A stretch of DNA of 64,000 bases, from NCBI GenBank assembly GCA_030696775.1, contig JAUYRN010000031.1, forward strand, positions 186,001 through 250,000, read 5' to 3'. The notes beneath the pieces were generated by a model, which searched no databases, was not told where the DNA came from, and saw only the letters and a list, made by a program, of their open reading frames with translations. The DNA comes from Sulfuricurvum sp. (GTDB lineage: Bacteria; Campylobacterota; Campylobacteria; Campylobacterales; Sulfurimonadaceae). The position numbers and the translations under genes are program-made. How positions within the stretch are numbered: position 1 is the stretch's first letter; the number at the start of each line of letters is the position of its first letter. This document shows, one piece after another, positions 27,574 to 35,990 of the stretch.

Positions 27574-29178
27574 TTGATCAACATCGCCACTATCCGAGGC
27601 AAGCTTAATGCCCTTATACTACTTAGTATCGTTATCTTCGCAACATTAGGATATTTGTCTTATTCAAACAATAAAGACGCTAAAAAAACCGCTGAGAGAA
27701 TGATTCTGCTGGGTGATATTGAAAGACATACCAATGGTGCGATGATGGAACTTCGCGGGTATCAGATTCTGTATACTGATGAATTTTTAGAGCGATACAA
27801 TGAAAACAATAAAAATCTCTCCGAAACGATCAAAACACTCTCTAAAATGACTCGATCCGAAGAAAATAAAAAGCGGCTTGCTTCTATTGACACGCACCAT
27901 AAAGAGTGGGTCAAACTTAATGAACCTCGTATCAAAATCATCAGTGAAAATGAAAGTGAAATTCACAGCCTTGACTTTTTAACAACACCGGAGGGGAAAG
28001 AGCTGTTGCAAGTCACCAAAGATTCGGCTGCGAGTTATCAAAGTATCATTGCTGAAGAAGAAACATTGATCGCATCGATGAAGAAGAAAAATATTGATAC
28101 ACTCGATTCCAATGCAACAACCATGGTAGTACTTATCCTTATCAGTGCTGCAATTATGATAGGAATCTTTTCCCTCATCATCGGCAATATTTCTCGTTCA
28201 ATCGGTCGCCTGGAAGCAACTATCAAAGCCATCGCACATGACCGAGATTTTACCCAGAACACCGTGATCGAAGGAGATGATGAGCTTTCTGAAATGGGTA
28301 AAAAACTGAGCGAACTTGTCAGTATGTTACGTGAATCATTTGGAGCCATTCACATGGCGTCCAATGAAAATCTTTCCGTTTCAGCTCAACTCTCAGCAAC
28401 AACTCTGATCATCGGAAAAGCAGCTGAAGAAGAGGCACGCATCGTCCGCGAAACAACTCATGAATCGGATCAAATGAAAGCAGCAATGCAAGCCTCTGCA
28501 AATGAAGCAAAAAAGGTTCGTGATCAAGCCATTGGAGCGAGAGAAAATCTCCAAGAAGCTCAACGAGCCCTTCACAATACGATCGAGCAGCTCTCGATTA
28601 CCGTTGAAATGGAAGGTGAAATCAACCAACGGCTCAATTCACTTTCCCAAGAAGCATCTCAAGTTAAACAAGTTCTCACCGTTATCGCTGATATTGCCGA
28701 TCAAACCAATCTTCTCGCTCTCAATGCCGCTATCGAAGCAGCTCGCGCCGGTGAACATGGTCGCGGATTTGCCGTCGTTGCGGATGAAGTACGTAAACTC
28801 GCTGAACGTACCCAAAAAAGTTTGATCGAAACCAATGCAACGGTCAACGTCATCGTTCAATCTATCAATGACATCACCGAGCAAATGAACCACAATACCA
28901 GCCGTATCGAACAGCTTGTAGACGCTTCTTCTGCCGTAGACGATCATACAGCAACCGCTGTAAGCGCACTTGATGATACTGTCGATGCTATCGAAAAACT
29001 TGCAAATGATACTGCTGCAAATGCACACACTACCGATGCAATTATCGTCAAAATTTCCAAAATTCATGAACTTTCAGCTTCCAATGCACGAAGTGTCGAA
29101 GAGATAGCTACTGCTGCAGAGCATTTACACAAGATGACAGAGCGCCTTACAGATCAAGTCTCTGTTTATCGTACTTAG
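27574..29178 (+). CDS. Methyl-accepting chemotaxis protein
   Basis: A 534-residue chemoreceptor. One N-terminal helix (about 11-29), a periplasmic four-helix-bundle-like region of about 150 residues ([19 protein letters not shown] is typical), a second helix (about 185-205), HAMP, then a long signalling domain with the conserved hairpin tip ([40 protein letters not shown]). It starts with TTG, supported by AGGAG 6 nt upstream. The C-terminus has no pentapeptide tether for CheR/CheB. Its ligand is unknown. It is divergent from the PhnD operon. Confidence 0.93.
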   Translation: MINIATIRGKLNALILLSIVIFATLGYLSYSNNKDAKKTAERMILLGDIERHTNGAMMELRGYQILYTDEFLERYNENNKNLSETIKTLSKMTRSEENKKRLASIDTHHKEWVKLNEPRIKIISENESEIHSLDFLTTPEGKELLQVTKDSAASYQSIIAEEETLIASMKKKNIDTLDSNATTMVVLILISAAIMIGIFSLIIGNISRSIGRLEATIKAIAHDRDFTQNTVIEGDDELSEMGKKLSELVSMLRESFGAIHMASNENLSVSAQLSATTLIIGKAAEEEARIVRETTHESDQMKAAMQASANEAKKVRDQAIGARENLQEAQRALHNTIEQLSITVEMEGEINQRLNSLSQEASQVKQVLTVIADIADQTNLLALNAAIEAARAGEHGRGFAVVADEVRKLAERTQKSLIETNATVNVIVQSINDITEQMNHNTSRIEQLVDASSAVDDHTATAVSALDDTVDAIEKLANDTAANAHTTDAIIVKISKIHELSASNARSVEEIATAAEHLHKMTERLTDQVSVYRT

Positions 29179-29226
29179 AAAATTCTTCTTCTTTTAGCGC
29201 TAATAGCGCTATTAGGCTTCCCATGA

Positions 29227-29238
29227 TAAAATTCCACT
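29227..29238 (+). promoter_or_regulatory. -10 box 6 nt before mnmH ATG (leaderless candidate)
   Basis: TAAAAT at 29227-29232 is followed by TCCACT and then the ATG of mnmH at 29239. No Shine-Dalgarno fits between. The spacing puts the expected transcription start at the A of the start codon. Confidence 0.5.
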
Positions 29239-30249
29239 ATGATACAAACAATACCAATCGAAACATTTTTAGCCTCTCTTGATGATTATGATCTGATTAT
29301 CGATGCCCGAAGCCCGTGTGAATATGGCGAATCTCATATTCCACGTGCGCGCAATTTTTATGCCCTCAGCGACGAAGAGCATGCTCAAGTAGGAACCATC
29401 TACAAGCAAATATCCGCTTTTGAAGCACGACTAAAGGGCGCATCTTTCGTCTGTCTCAATGCTGCACGTCATATTCAAGAGCTCTATCCTGCCTACAATC
29501 CAGGGTCAAAAATCGCGATTTATTGCGCTCGTGGTGGAATGCGTTCTTCTTCACTTGGGACCATTTTTTCAAGTATCGGGTATCCCATCGAACGGGTAAT
29601 CGGCGGGTACAAATCCTACCGAACCTTTGTCACCGGTTATCTTGAAAATCTTCCACCCATTAACTTTTTGACACTGATGGGGCATACGGGATGCGGTAAA
29701 AGTGATCTTCTCCAAGAGTTGACCAATGTCATCGATTTGGAAAAAATGGCAAATCATTATGGCTCGGTATTTGGAGATGTCAATGGTGCGCAACCTACCC
29801 AAAAAGAATTTCAAAATCGTTTGGTTCACGCTGTTTTAGGATTAGACGTCACAAAAGGTGCTTTTGTCGAAGCTGAAAGCAAACGAATCGGTAAAATCAT
29901 GCTCCCAAACTCCCTGTATCATCAAATGGATGCAGGATTGCGCATAGAAATCACCGCCCCCATCGAACAACGCGTAACGCGGATTATGCGAATGTATGAC
30001 CATATGGATGAGAGCTTTTTCATGGGACGAATGGAGCGGATTTCTCCCTACATCAGCCGTGACGATAAAGCCTCCAGTATCACCGCATTCGAGAACGGTA
30101 ATTTAGCGCGTGTTTCTGAGATATTATTGACCCAGTATTACGATAAAGTGTACAAAGTTACCATCAAACCCACTATTACTATCTGCAACGATGACCATGC
30201 TAAAACGATTGAGACCCTCAAGGAAATACAACGTGAACAACGCTTCTAA
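29239..30249 (+). CDS. mnmH: tRNA 2-selenouridine synthase
   Basis: A 336-residue protein with a rhodanese domain (1-130; DARSPCEYGESHIPRA and the catalytic loop YCARGGMRS) and a P-loop domain (GHTGCGKSD, about residue 149). MnmH (SelU/YbbB) replaces sulfur by selenium at the wobble uridine of certain tRNAs, via a geranylated intermediate, using selenophosphate. The next gene, selD, makes that donor and starts inside the mnmH 3' end. This is a classic pair. The ATG follows a -10 box by 6 nt. Confidence 0.95.
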   Translation: MIQTIPIETFLASLDDYDLIIDARSPCEYGESHIPRARNFYALSDEEHAQVGTIYKQISAFEARLKGASFVCLNAARHIQELYPAYNPGSKIAIYCARGGMRSSSLGTIFSSIGYPIERVIGGYKSYRTFVTGYLENLPPINFLTLMGHTGCGKSDLLQELTNVIDLEKMANHYGSVFGDVNGAQPTQKEFQNRLVHAVLGLDVTKGAFVEAESKRIGKIMLPNSLYHQMDAGLRIEITAPIEQRVTRIMRMYDHMDESFFMGRMERISPYISRDDKASSITAFENGNLARVSEILLTQYYDKVYKVTIKPTITICNDDHAKTIETLKEIQREQRF

Positions 30250-31267
30250 ACTTACCAAATTTGTCCGTGCTTCGGGATGCGCTGCTAAACTTTCACCTGG
30301 ATCGCTGGAAAATGTCACGTGCCATCTGAAATCGTTTCACAAAGATTTGCTTGTCGGATTTGAGGGGAACGAGGATGCGGGAGTTTACCGTATCACGGAC
30401 GATTTAGCGATGGTACAGACAGTTGATTTTATCACCCCTGTTGTCGATGACCCGTTTATCTATGGGCAAATCGCGGCTGCCAATTCTCTAAGCGATGTCT
30501 TTGCTATGGGAGGCGATGCGAAAACCGCTCTTAATCTCGTAGGGTTTGACGGAAAAAATCATCACACTGAGATTCTCACCGAAATCTTACGTGGCGGAAT
30601 GAGTAAAGTGCAAGAGTGCGGTGCGGTTATCGTGGGCGGTCATACCATCGAAACGCCTGAGATGATTTACGGCCTTTCGTGTACCGGATTCGTCCATCCT
30701 AATAAAATACTGCGCAATAATACAGTGCAGGAGGGGGATGTGATTCTCATCACCAAACCTTTAGGTCTTGGGATTTTAACCACGGCAATCAAAGCCGATT
30801 TGTTGGATGAAAACACCGTCATCAAAGTCGCCGACACCATGCGTACCCTCAACTATAAAGCGTCGTTAATCGCACGGGAATTTGGTGCTCACGCCTGTAC
30901 CGATGTGACGGGATTTGGATTTTTGGGACATTTGCGCGAAATGAGTGCCGGTGCAAAAACGATCCAAGTCGATGCTCATTCTGTCCCATTTTTCCCTGAA
31001 GCAATGGGAATGGCAGCAATGGGAATTATTCCTGCCGGGAGCTATGCGAACAAAGAGTATTTAGAATCATATGTCGATTTCAAGCGTAATATTGGTGCTG
31101 ATTTGGAGATGATCCTTTTTGATGCACAGACATCAGGAGGGTTGCTTATTTCCGCAACACCTCAAAATGCCCAAAAGATGGTGGAACGTTGTCTTAATGA
31201 GGGGATAAATGCCGTCATTGTTGCCGAAGTTTTTGCTAAAACGGATACGGATATTGTAATTTATTAA
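30233..31267 (+). CDS. selD: Selenide, water dikinase
   Basis: A 344-residue selenophosphate synthetase, making the selenium donor from selenide and ATP. I place the start at GTG 30233, because AAGGA is 8 nt upstream and the product then begins VNNASKLTKFVRASGCAAKLSPG. The active-site position in GCAAK is an ordinary cysteine (TGC), not selenocysteine. Other motifs: TVDFITPVVDDPFIYGQIAAANSLSDVFAMGG, and TDVTGFGFLGH. It overlaps the end of mnmH by 17 nt, so the two are translated together. Confidence 0.96.
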   Translation: MNNASKLTKFVRASGCAAKLSPGSLENVTCHLKSFHKDLLVGFEGNEDAGVYRITDDLAMVQTVDFITPVVDDPFIYGQIAAANSLSDVFAMGGDAKTALNLVGFDGKNHHTEILTEILRGGMSKVQECGAVIVGGHTIETPEMIYGLSCTGFVHPNKILRNNTVQEGDVILITKPLGLGILTTAIKADLLDENTVIKVADTMRTLNYKASLIAREFGAHACTDVTGFGFLGHLREMSAGAKTIQVDAHSVPFFPEAMGMAAMGIIPAGSYANKEYLESYVDFKRNIGADLEMILFDAQTSGGLLISATPQNAQKMVERCLNEGINAVIVAEVFAKTDTDIVIY

Positions 31268-31369
31268 ACCCGTCATCCTCGTGCTTGACACGGGGATCCA
31301 TCCCCGCTTTACCAGAGCTGGATTCCCGCCTTCGCGGGCGAAGTGCCCTCGGGTGAATGACGAGCACAT
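31265..31369. repeat. Dispersed intergenic repeat, GTCATTC...GGATGACG type (copy 2, inverted)
   Basis: On the plus strand it reads CCCGTCATCCTCGTG...GCTGGATTCCCGCCTTCGCGG...GGTGAATGACGAGC. In reverse it matches the element at 6571-6703. It fills the spacer between selD and the transglutaminase-like gene and may form one long imperfect hairpin. Confidence 0.7.
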
Positions 31370-31385
31370 AAAAAAAGGAATCATT

Positions 31386-32471
31386 ATGCACCGACGAGAA
31401 TTCATCAAAAAAACTGCCCTTTCAGGGGCGATTTGTCTTGCTCCTTCTTTTCTTACCGCTTCGGTGGAGATAAAAAACACATTAGCACTCTATGACCTCC
31501 AATGGAAGTTTGATCTCACCGCTCATGGTGCAAAAGAGTGTGCATTATGGATTCCGCTTCCCAGTGATATTTCAGGATTCCAAAGTGTTCTACAAATCGG
31601 AGCTGGGGGAACAGCTAAAAAGAGTTTTCAAACAACGCATAACAATTATGAAAGTACAACATTTTATGCTTACTGGGATAATAGTGCCACAAATAAAACC
31701 CTTGATCTATCCATGAAAGTAGCCTTACGCGACCGTCAATGTGATTTCAAACGGACACGAGTGTGCTCTGATAGCATCCAAGAAGCCAAAGAGTTTTTAG
31801 CCCCGACAGCCCACATTCCCACCGATGGAGCCGTTGCCAAAGCAGCCAAAAAAATTGTCGGCAATGAGAAAGACCCCCTCAAAAAAGCCCGAAAAATTTA
31901 CGACTGGATTATTGCCAACGGTTACCGCGATGAGAACGTTCACGGATGCGGGGTAGGAAGTCCAAATGCGATGTTGGCACAACTCGAAAAAGATGGTCGC
32001 ATGGGGGGAAAATGTCTCGATATGTCCGCGCTGTGCGTCGCACTCATGCGAGCATCAGGAATTCCTGCACGTGAAGTGTTAGGGATTCGTGTTGGACCTT
32101 CACGACTCTCTCCTGCGTTTGGAGCCAAAGAAGATATTACCAAATCCCAACACTGCAAACTGGAGTTTTTCATCTCTACTCTGGGATGGGTACCTTGTGA
32201 TCCTGCGGACATTACCAAATTGGTGTTAAAAGAAAATCTTGAAAAAACGTCTCCTCGTGTTCTAGAGCTTGCCGATAAATTTTTCGGATTTTGGGAGAAC
32301 AACTGGATGGCCTTTAATCACGCACGCGATTTTGACCTCTATCCTGCCAATACTCAAGGTTCACTGGATTCGTTTGGATACCCGTATGCTGAAGTAGCCG
32401 GTGAATACCTCGATCCGTTTGAACCCTCAGAGTATCAATACAAAATTCTCTCCAAAAAAGTGACTTTATGA
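31386..32471 (+). CDS. Tat-exported transglutaminase-like protein
   Basis: A 361-residue protein. It opens with a twin-arginine signal (MHRREFIKKTALSG), so it is probably exported folded. A transglutaminase-like core lies at about 170-300 with the likely Cys-His-Asp triad in MGGKCLDMSALCVAL, SQHCKLEFF and VPCDPAD. Such bacterial proteins are usually proteases or of unknown role. I use the ATG at 31386 since AAAGGAA precedes it; the frame is open upstream only through the repeat. It overlaps the TusA-MerT gene by 4 nt (ATGA), which ties it to the selenium or metal genes. Confidence 0.82.
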   Translation: MHRREFIKKTALSGAICLAPSFLTASVEIKNTLALYDLQWKFDLTAHGAKECALWIPLPSDISGFQSVLQIGAGGTAKKSFQTTHNNYESTTFYAYWDNSATNKTLDLSMKVALRDRQCDFKRTRVCSDSIQEAKEFLAPTAHIPTDGAVAKAAKKIVGNEKDPLKKARKIYDWIIANGYRDENVHGCGVGSPNAMLAQLEKDGRMGGKCLDMSALCVALMRASGIPAREVLGIRVGPSRLSPAFGAKEDITKSQHCKLEFFISTLGWVPCDPADITKLVLKENLEKTSPRVLELADKFFGFWENNWMAFNHARDFDLYPANTQGSLDSFGYPYAEVAGEYLDPFEPSEYQYKILSKKVTL

Positions 32472-33076
32472 TTCTCGACTGCCGCGACATGGAGTGTCCC
32501 CGTCCCGTACTGGAGACCAAAAAAGTACTGGACGCCCTTCCCGAAGATGCCACGCTCGTCCTAGAGGTAAACACTCTCAGCGGTCGTGAAAACTGCAAAC
32601 GCTTTGCCCTCTCACAACAGTGCACTTTTATCGAAGACCTCCTAGAAGATGGTGCAACACGATTGACCATCACCAAAGGGCTGGGCTATACACAACGTGA
32701 CGACGAGAACCCGCTTGATACCATGATGCAGCAAGAGCGTCGAAGTGCTGTTCTCGTACTTTCAGGGGCATTGGTCACGGCGTTACTCTCCGCCTCATGC
32801 TGTTTGGTTCCTACACTGTTTATGGTGTTTGGAATTTCCTTTGCAGGGGTTATCAATGTTCCGCAATTGAACAGTTATCGCTGGATTTTTACCGCTTTCG
32901 CTGTAGTGATGCTCAGTATCGGCTTTTACCAAATGGTGATTAAAAAGCAAATCGAATGCGATTGCGAGCCAAGCCTCACCTCCAAAATCCTCATAATTCT
33001 TTTTTGGGCCTTGTTCCTCTTTAGCCTTGCTGCCCTTTTCTATCCCTACTATGAAGCGTTAATATGGGGAGAATAA
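32468..33076 (+). CDS. TusA domain fused to MerT-like membrane domain
   Basis: A 202-residue protein in two parts. Residues 1-72 are a TusA/SirA/YedF sulfur- or selenium-carrier domain with the CPxP motif (MECPRPVLE, Cys10). Residues 92-200 form three hydrophobic helices like mercuric transporter MerT: the first helix has the vicinal pair SASCC (Cys111-Cys112) and the loop before the last helix has ECDCEP (Cys164, Cys166), matching the two MerT cysteine pairs. So a metal or chalcogen could pass from membrane cysteines to the TusA cysteine. It overlaps the genes on both sides (4 nt and 13 nt). Function is inferred. Confidence 0.82.
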   Translation: MILDCRDMECPRPVLETKKVLDALPEDATLVLEVNTLSGRENCKRFALSQQCTFIEDLLEDGATRLTITKGLGYTQRDDENPLDTMMQQERRSAVLVLSGALVTALLSASCCLVPTLFMVFGISFAGVINVPQLNSYRWIFTAFAVVMLSIGFYQMVIKKQIECDCEPSLTSKILIILFWALFLFSLAALFYPYYEALIWGE

Positions 33077-33330
33077 TACTGGGACTGCTATTTTTGGTTT
33101 CTCTCGCTTACCCAAAAGAATGGAGTCTGAATATCGGCGGAATGCACTGTATTGCCTGCACGTTGGCGGTCAAAAAAGCACTGCTTAGTGTTCATGGTGT
33201 CCAAGAGGTAAAAGTAAATTTTAAAAATGAAAGTGCTTTGGTAAATACCGAGAATACAGTGAGTTTAAAAATGATGCAAGATGCTGTAGCCCAAACAGGC
33301 TACACGGCAACAATAGTGGCTAAAAACTAA
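33064..33330 (+). CDS. MerP-like periplasmic heavy-metal-associated protein
   Basis: An 88-residue protein with a signal peptide (about 1-17) and one HMA domain. The metal-binding motif is GGMHCIACTLAVKKAL (Cys29, Cys32), followed by VHGVQEVKVNFKNESALV, standard for MerP/CopZ folds. MerP normally hands Hg(II) to MerT in the membrane; here the MerT-like partner is the upstream gene, which overlaps by 13 nt. No merA or merR is in the window. Ligand could be mercury, copper or another soft ion. Confidence 0.85.
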   Translation: MGRIILGLLFLVSLAYPKEWSLNIGGMHCIACTLAVKKALLSVHGVQEVKVNFKNESALVNTENTVSLKMMQDAVAQTGYTATIVAKN

Positions 33331-33351
33331 GAGTTTCTTGCTGTTAAAGAA

Positions 33352-33651
33352 TTATTTCGCGATATGAGCAGCCAAAGCAGAGATTTGATCATTCGTTAAT
33401 GATGCTACTTGACCTTTCATAAGACCTTTTTGAGCTCCGCCATAACTTCCGTCTTTGTACCCTTTAAGTGCTGCAGAAATTTGATCTTTACTCATATCTC
33501 TAATGACTTTACTTTTCTCAAATGCCGCTTTCTCACCCTGCGCACCATGACACACTGCACATTTTTTATAAAGAACCGAACCGTCTTCACCTGCAAAAGC
33601 TACTGAACATAGTCCAAGCAAAGCCAATAAAACAATAGTACTTTTTTTCAT
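33352..33651 (-). CDS. Small periplasmic c-type cytochrome (c553-like)
   Basis: A 99-residue protein with a signal peptide (cut after VAFA) and one haem site, KKCAVCHGAQGEK. The C-terminal SLTNDQISALAAHIAK is usual for class I cytochromes c; a methionine in GLMKGQ is a likely sixth ligand. It probably carries electrons between the bc1 complex and a terminal oxidase or other reductase. A TATAAT lies about 30 nt upstream of the ATG. It stands alone, convergent with the MerP-like gene. Confidence 0.92.
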   Translation of the reverse strand: MKKSTIVLLALLGLCSVAFAGEDGSVLYKKCAVCHGAQGEKAAFEKSKVIRDMSKDQISAALKGYKDGSYGGAQKGLMKGQVASLTNDQISALAAHIAK

Positions 33652-33728
33652 TGTAAACCCCTATACTAGAATATTTATATTATAGTATATCTTTTATAAT
33701 CTTTTTATACTTCACTATGCATCATCCT

Positions 33729-35990
33729 TTATAAGGCTTGGCACACTTTATTTCGACCTCTCTCTTTTGCCTCGTATAAAGCACTGTCCACTCTTCCTAC
33801 ACACTCATGTACACTTTCGTTTATAAATTCTCCTACACCGATACTAACCGTCACCTGATCTACTAAACCAAACGAAGATTTTTCTATTTTTCGTCGAAAA
33901 TTTTCCGCAACCGCCATCGCATCTTCCGTAGTGGTATGAGGTAAAATGACAATAAATTCTTCTCCGCCCCAACGACCCAATATATCAGTAGCCCGAAGGT
34001 TGTCTTTCATAATAGTGGCCAAAGTTTCCAAAACATTATCCCCTGCCTGATGTCCTACCATATCATTAATGACTTTGAAATTATCGACATCAATCATCAT
34101 CACCGAACAATGATAATCACGATATCGATTTACCTTTTTTTGCTCATTAATAAGAATAATGTCCGTTTTCTGACGATTATACAATCCCGTCAACTTATCA
34201 GTAATAGAAAGTTTTTGCAGTTGAGCATTATGGTGTTTCAATAAAAGATAACGCCATGTAAATGCCACAATACCCACTATAAGAATAAAAAGAAATTTCC
34301 AGAAAATCCCACGATCGAACCATGATATTTCTTCGACTGTTGATACCCAACGGTTATAGATACTTTGCATCACAGCAGGATCAATATTTTTGACCATTTT
34401 CTCAAATACACCGTATAATAATGGTTCATCATTACGGGCACCGACACACAACTCATCTTTTTCATTAAGTCGTGAAGATACCTTTAAAACTCCCGTATAT
34501 TCTTTTTGGATGTACGAAGATACCACAATTAAATTATCGACATAGCCATACAACTCGCCGCTTTCTACCTTGCTCAACCCCTCAGTAATCGAATTGACTT
34601 CTACAATATTTAAATGTGGATAATGCTCTTTTAGTATACCAACAGTGGAATATCCTTTGACAATTCCTATCTTTTCTTTTGTTAATGACCCAATATCTTC
34701 GACAAAAGGCTTCTCATTTGTCGTTAGCATAACGTAAGGAATACTCAAATACGAAGAGGTAAAATTCATATATTTCAATCTCTCAGGGGCAGTTGTTGCA
34801 AGCGATAAAATGTCGCATTTTCGCTCTTTTGCATACAAAAGCGATTGATTCCATGACATCGTCGGTACTAACTCAATGGGTACACCAATTTGTTTTTCGA
34901 AAACATGCATCACATCCGCTGCCATTCCGATATGTTTTCCGTCACGTATTGCTTCGAGCGGATACCATTCGGGATCCACACACATCGTAATTTTTTTCTT
35001 TTCAAGAAGATACTTTTTCTCAGCACTTGTAAATTCAATATTTTCACGAGAATTTACAGCTATATCCTTAAACATATAGCGACCCAGCTTCTGATCACCG
35101 TTAAGCGCACCGGTTTGCATTAGCTGTTTAAACGCTCGGACTGTCAGTTCAGAATTGACTTCACCGATGGGATAAAAATCGGTCATCACCAGCTGTTTTG
35201 TTACTTTCGCCTCATATTTCAAAGCATTGCGTGATTTTTGAGCAGCGTATTTATGAACGAGAATACCAATCATTTCATCAGGGTGATCAAGTGCGTATTT
35301 CCATCCTCGATTTGTCGCATCAATAAACCGCTGTGTTCGATCGGTATGTTCAATCGCCTCCATTGGAGATGTGAAAAGGTTGACTGCACTCATCATAAAT
35401 CCGTATTGTGCCGGATCAATAATTTCGTACTCAATACCCCTACGATCAAGTTCATAGAGCTGATTGGAACGAAAAGCACTCATAATATCTACTTTTCCAT
35501 CAATGAAATTTTGAATGTTAAAAGTATGATCGACAAAGTGAGCATTTTTAGGCGAAATACTAAAATGGTTAAGCAAGAGGGCTAATGAGCTGTATTTGAG
35601 CTCATAAGTTGTTCCCATTATTGTTTTGCCTATCATGTCACTTGGATTTTTAATTCCTTTACGTGCAACAAAAATGAGTGGAGAGTGTTGAAAATACGTT
35701 CCCATCAAGACAATTGGTTTTACGCGTCCATTCTCAACCATAATACTGGAATTGTACACGCCATACGTCGATCTACCCGCTAAAACATCTGCACCGATAT
35801 CAATACCATCATGGTATTCTCGCAAGGTTACATCCAAACCTGCATCACGGTAAAATCCTTTTTCTTTTGCTGCAATAAATCCGGCAAACTCAAACTGATA
35901 TTTCCAATCAAGCTGTACCGATACTTTTTCAGCACTTTTTTCGGCTATCAAAGAGGTAATGATAAATAAAATAAAAATAAAAATTTTCAT
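33729..35990 (-). CDS. Diguanylate cyclase with two periplasmic binding-protein domains
   Basis: A 753-residue protein. A signal peptide (1-17) precedes an NMT1/THI5-like binding domain (about 20-270; VQLDWKYQFEFAGFIAAKEKGFYRDAGLDV), then a family-3 amino-acid-type binding domain (about 325-545; ITMCVDPEWYPLEAI), one membrane helix (about 563-583) and a cytoplasmic GGDEF domain with RWGGEEFIVI. So it senses two small ligands outside and makes c-di-GMP inside. NMT1-like domains often bind pyrimidine or thiamine precursors or taurine-like compounds; the ligand here is unknown. Its ATG overlaps the stop of the FIST gene by one base. Confidence 0.88.
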   Translation of the reverse strand: MKIFIFILFIITSLIAEKSAEKVSVQLDWKYQFEFAGFIAAKEKGFYRDAGLDVTLREYHDGIDIGADVLAGRSTYGVYNSSIMVENGRVKPIVLMGTYFQHSPLIFVARKGIKNPSDMIGKTIMGTTYELKYSSLALLLNHFSISPKNAHFVDHTFNIQNFIDGKVDIMSAFRSNQLYELDRRGIEYEIIDPAQYGFMMSAVNLFTSPMEAIEHTDRTQRFIDATNRGWKYALDHPDEMIGILVHKYAAQKSRNALKYEAKVTKQLVMTDFYPIGEVNSELTVRAFKQLMQTGALNGDQKLGRYMFKDIAVNSRENIEFTSAEKKYLLEKKKITMCVDPEWYPLEAIRDGKHIGMAADVMHVFEKQIGVPIELVPTMSWNQSLLYAKERKCDILSLATTAPERLKYMNFTSSYLSIPYVMLTTNEKPFVEDIGSLTKEKIGIVKGYSTVGILKEHYPHLNIVEVNSITEGLSKVESGELYGYVDNLIVVSSYIQKEYTGVLKVSSRLNEKDELCVGARNDEPLLYGVFEKMVKNIDPAVMQSIYNRWVSTVEEISWFDRGIFWKFLFILIVGIVAFTWRYLLLKHHNAQLQKLSITDKLTGLYNRQKTDIILINEQKKVNRYRDYHCSVMMIDVDNFKVINDMVGHQAGDNVLETLATIMKDNLRATDILGRWGGEEFIVILPHTTTEDAMAVAENFRRKIEKSSFGLVDQVTVSIGVGEFINESVHECVGRVDSALYEAKERGRNKVCQAL

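Noticed and set aside
30233-30290. Selenocysteine (in-frame TGA) in the SelD active site
   Set aside because: The codon at the GCAAK position is TGC, an ordinary cysteine.
32468-33330. Classic mercury-resistance operon
   Set aside because: merA, merR and merC are absent, and the MerT-like part is fused to TusA beside selenium genes.
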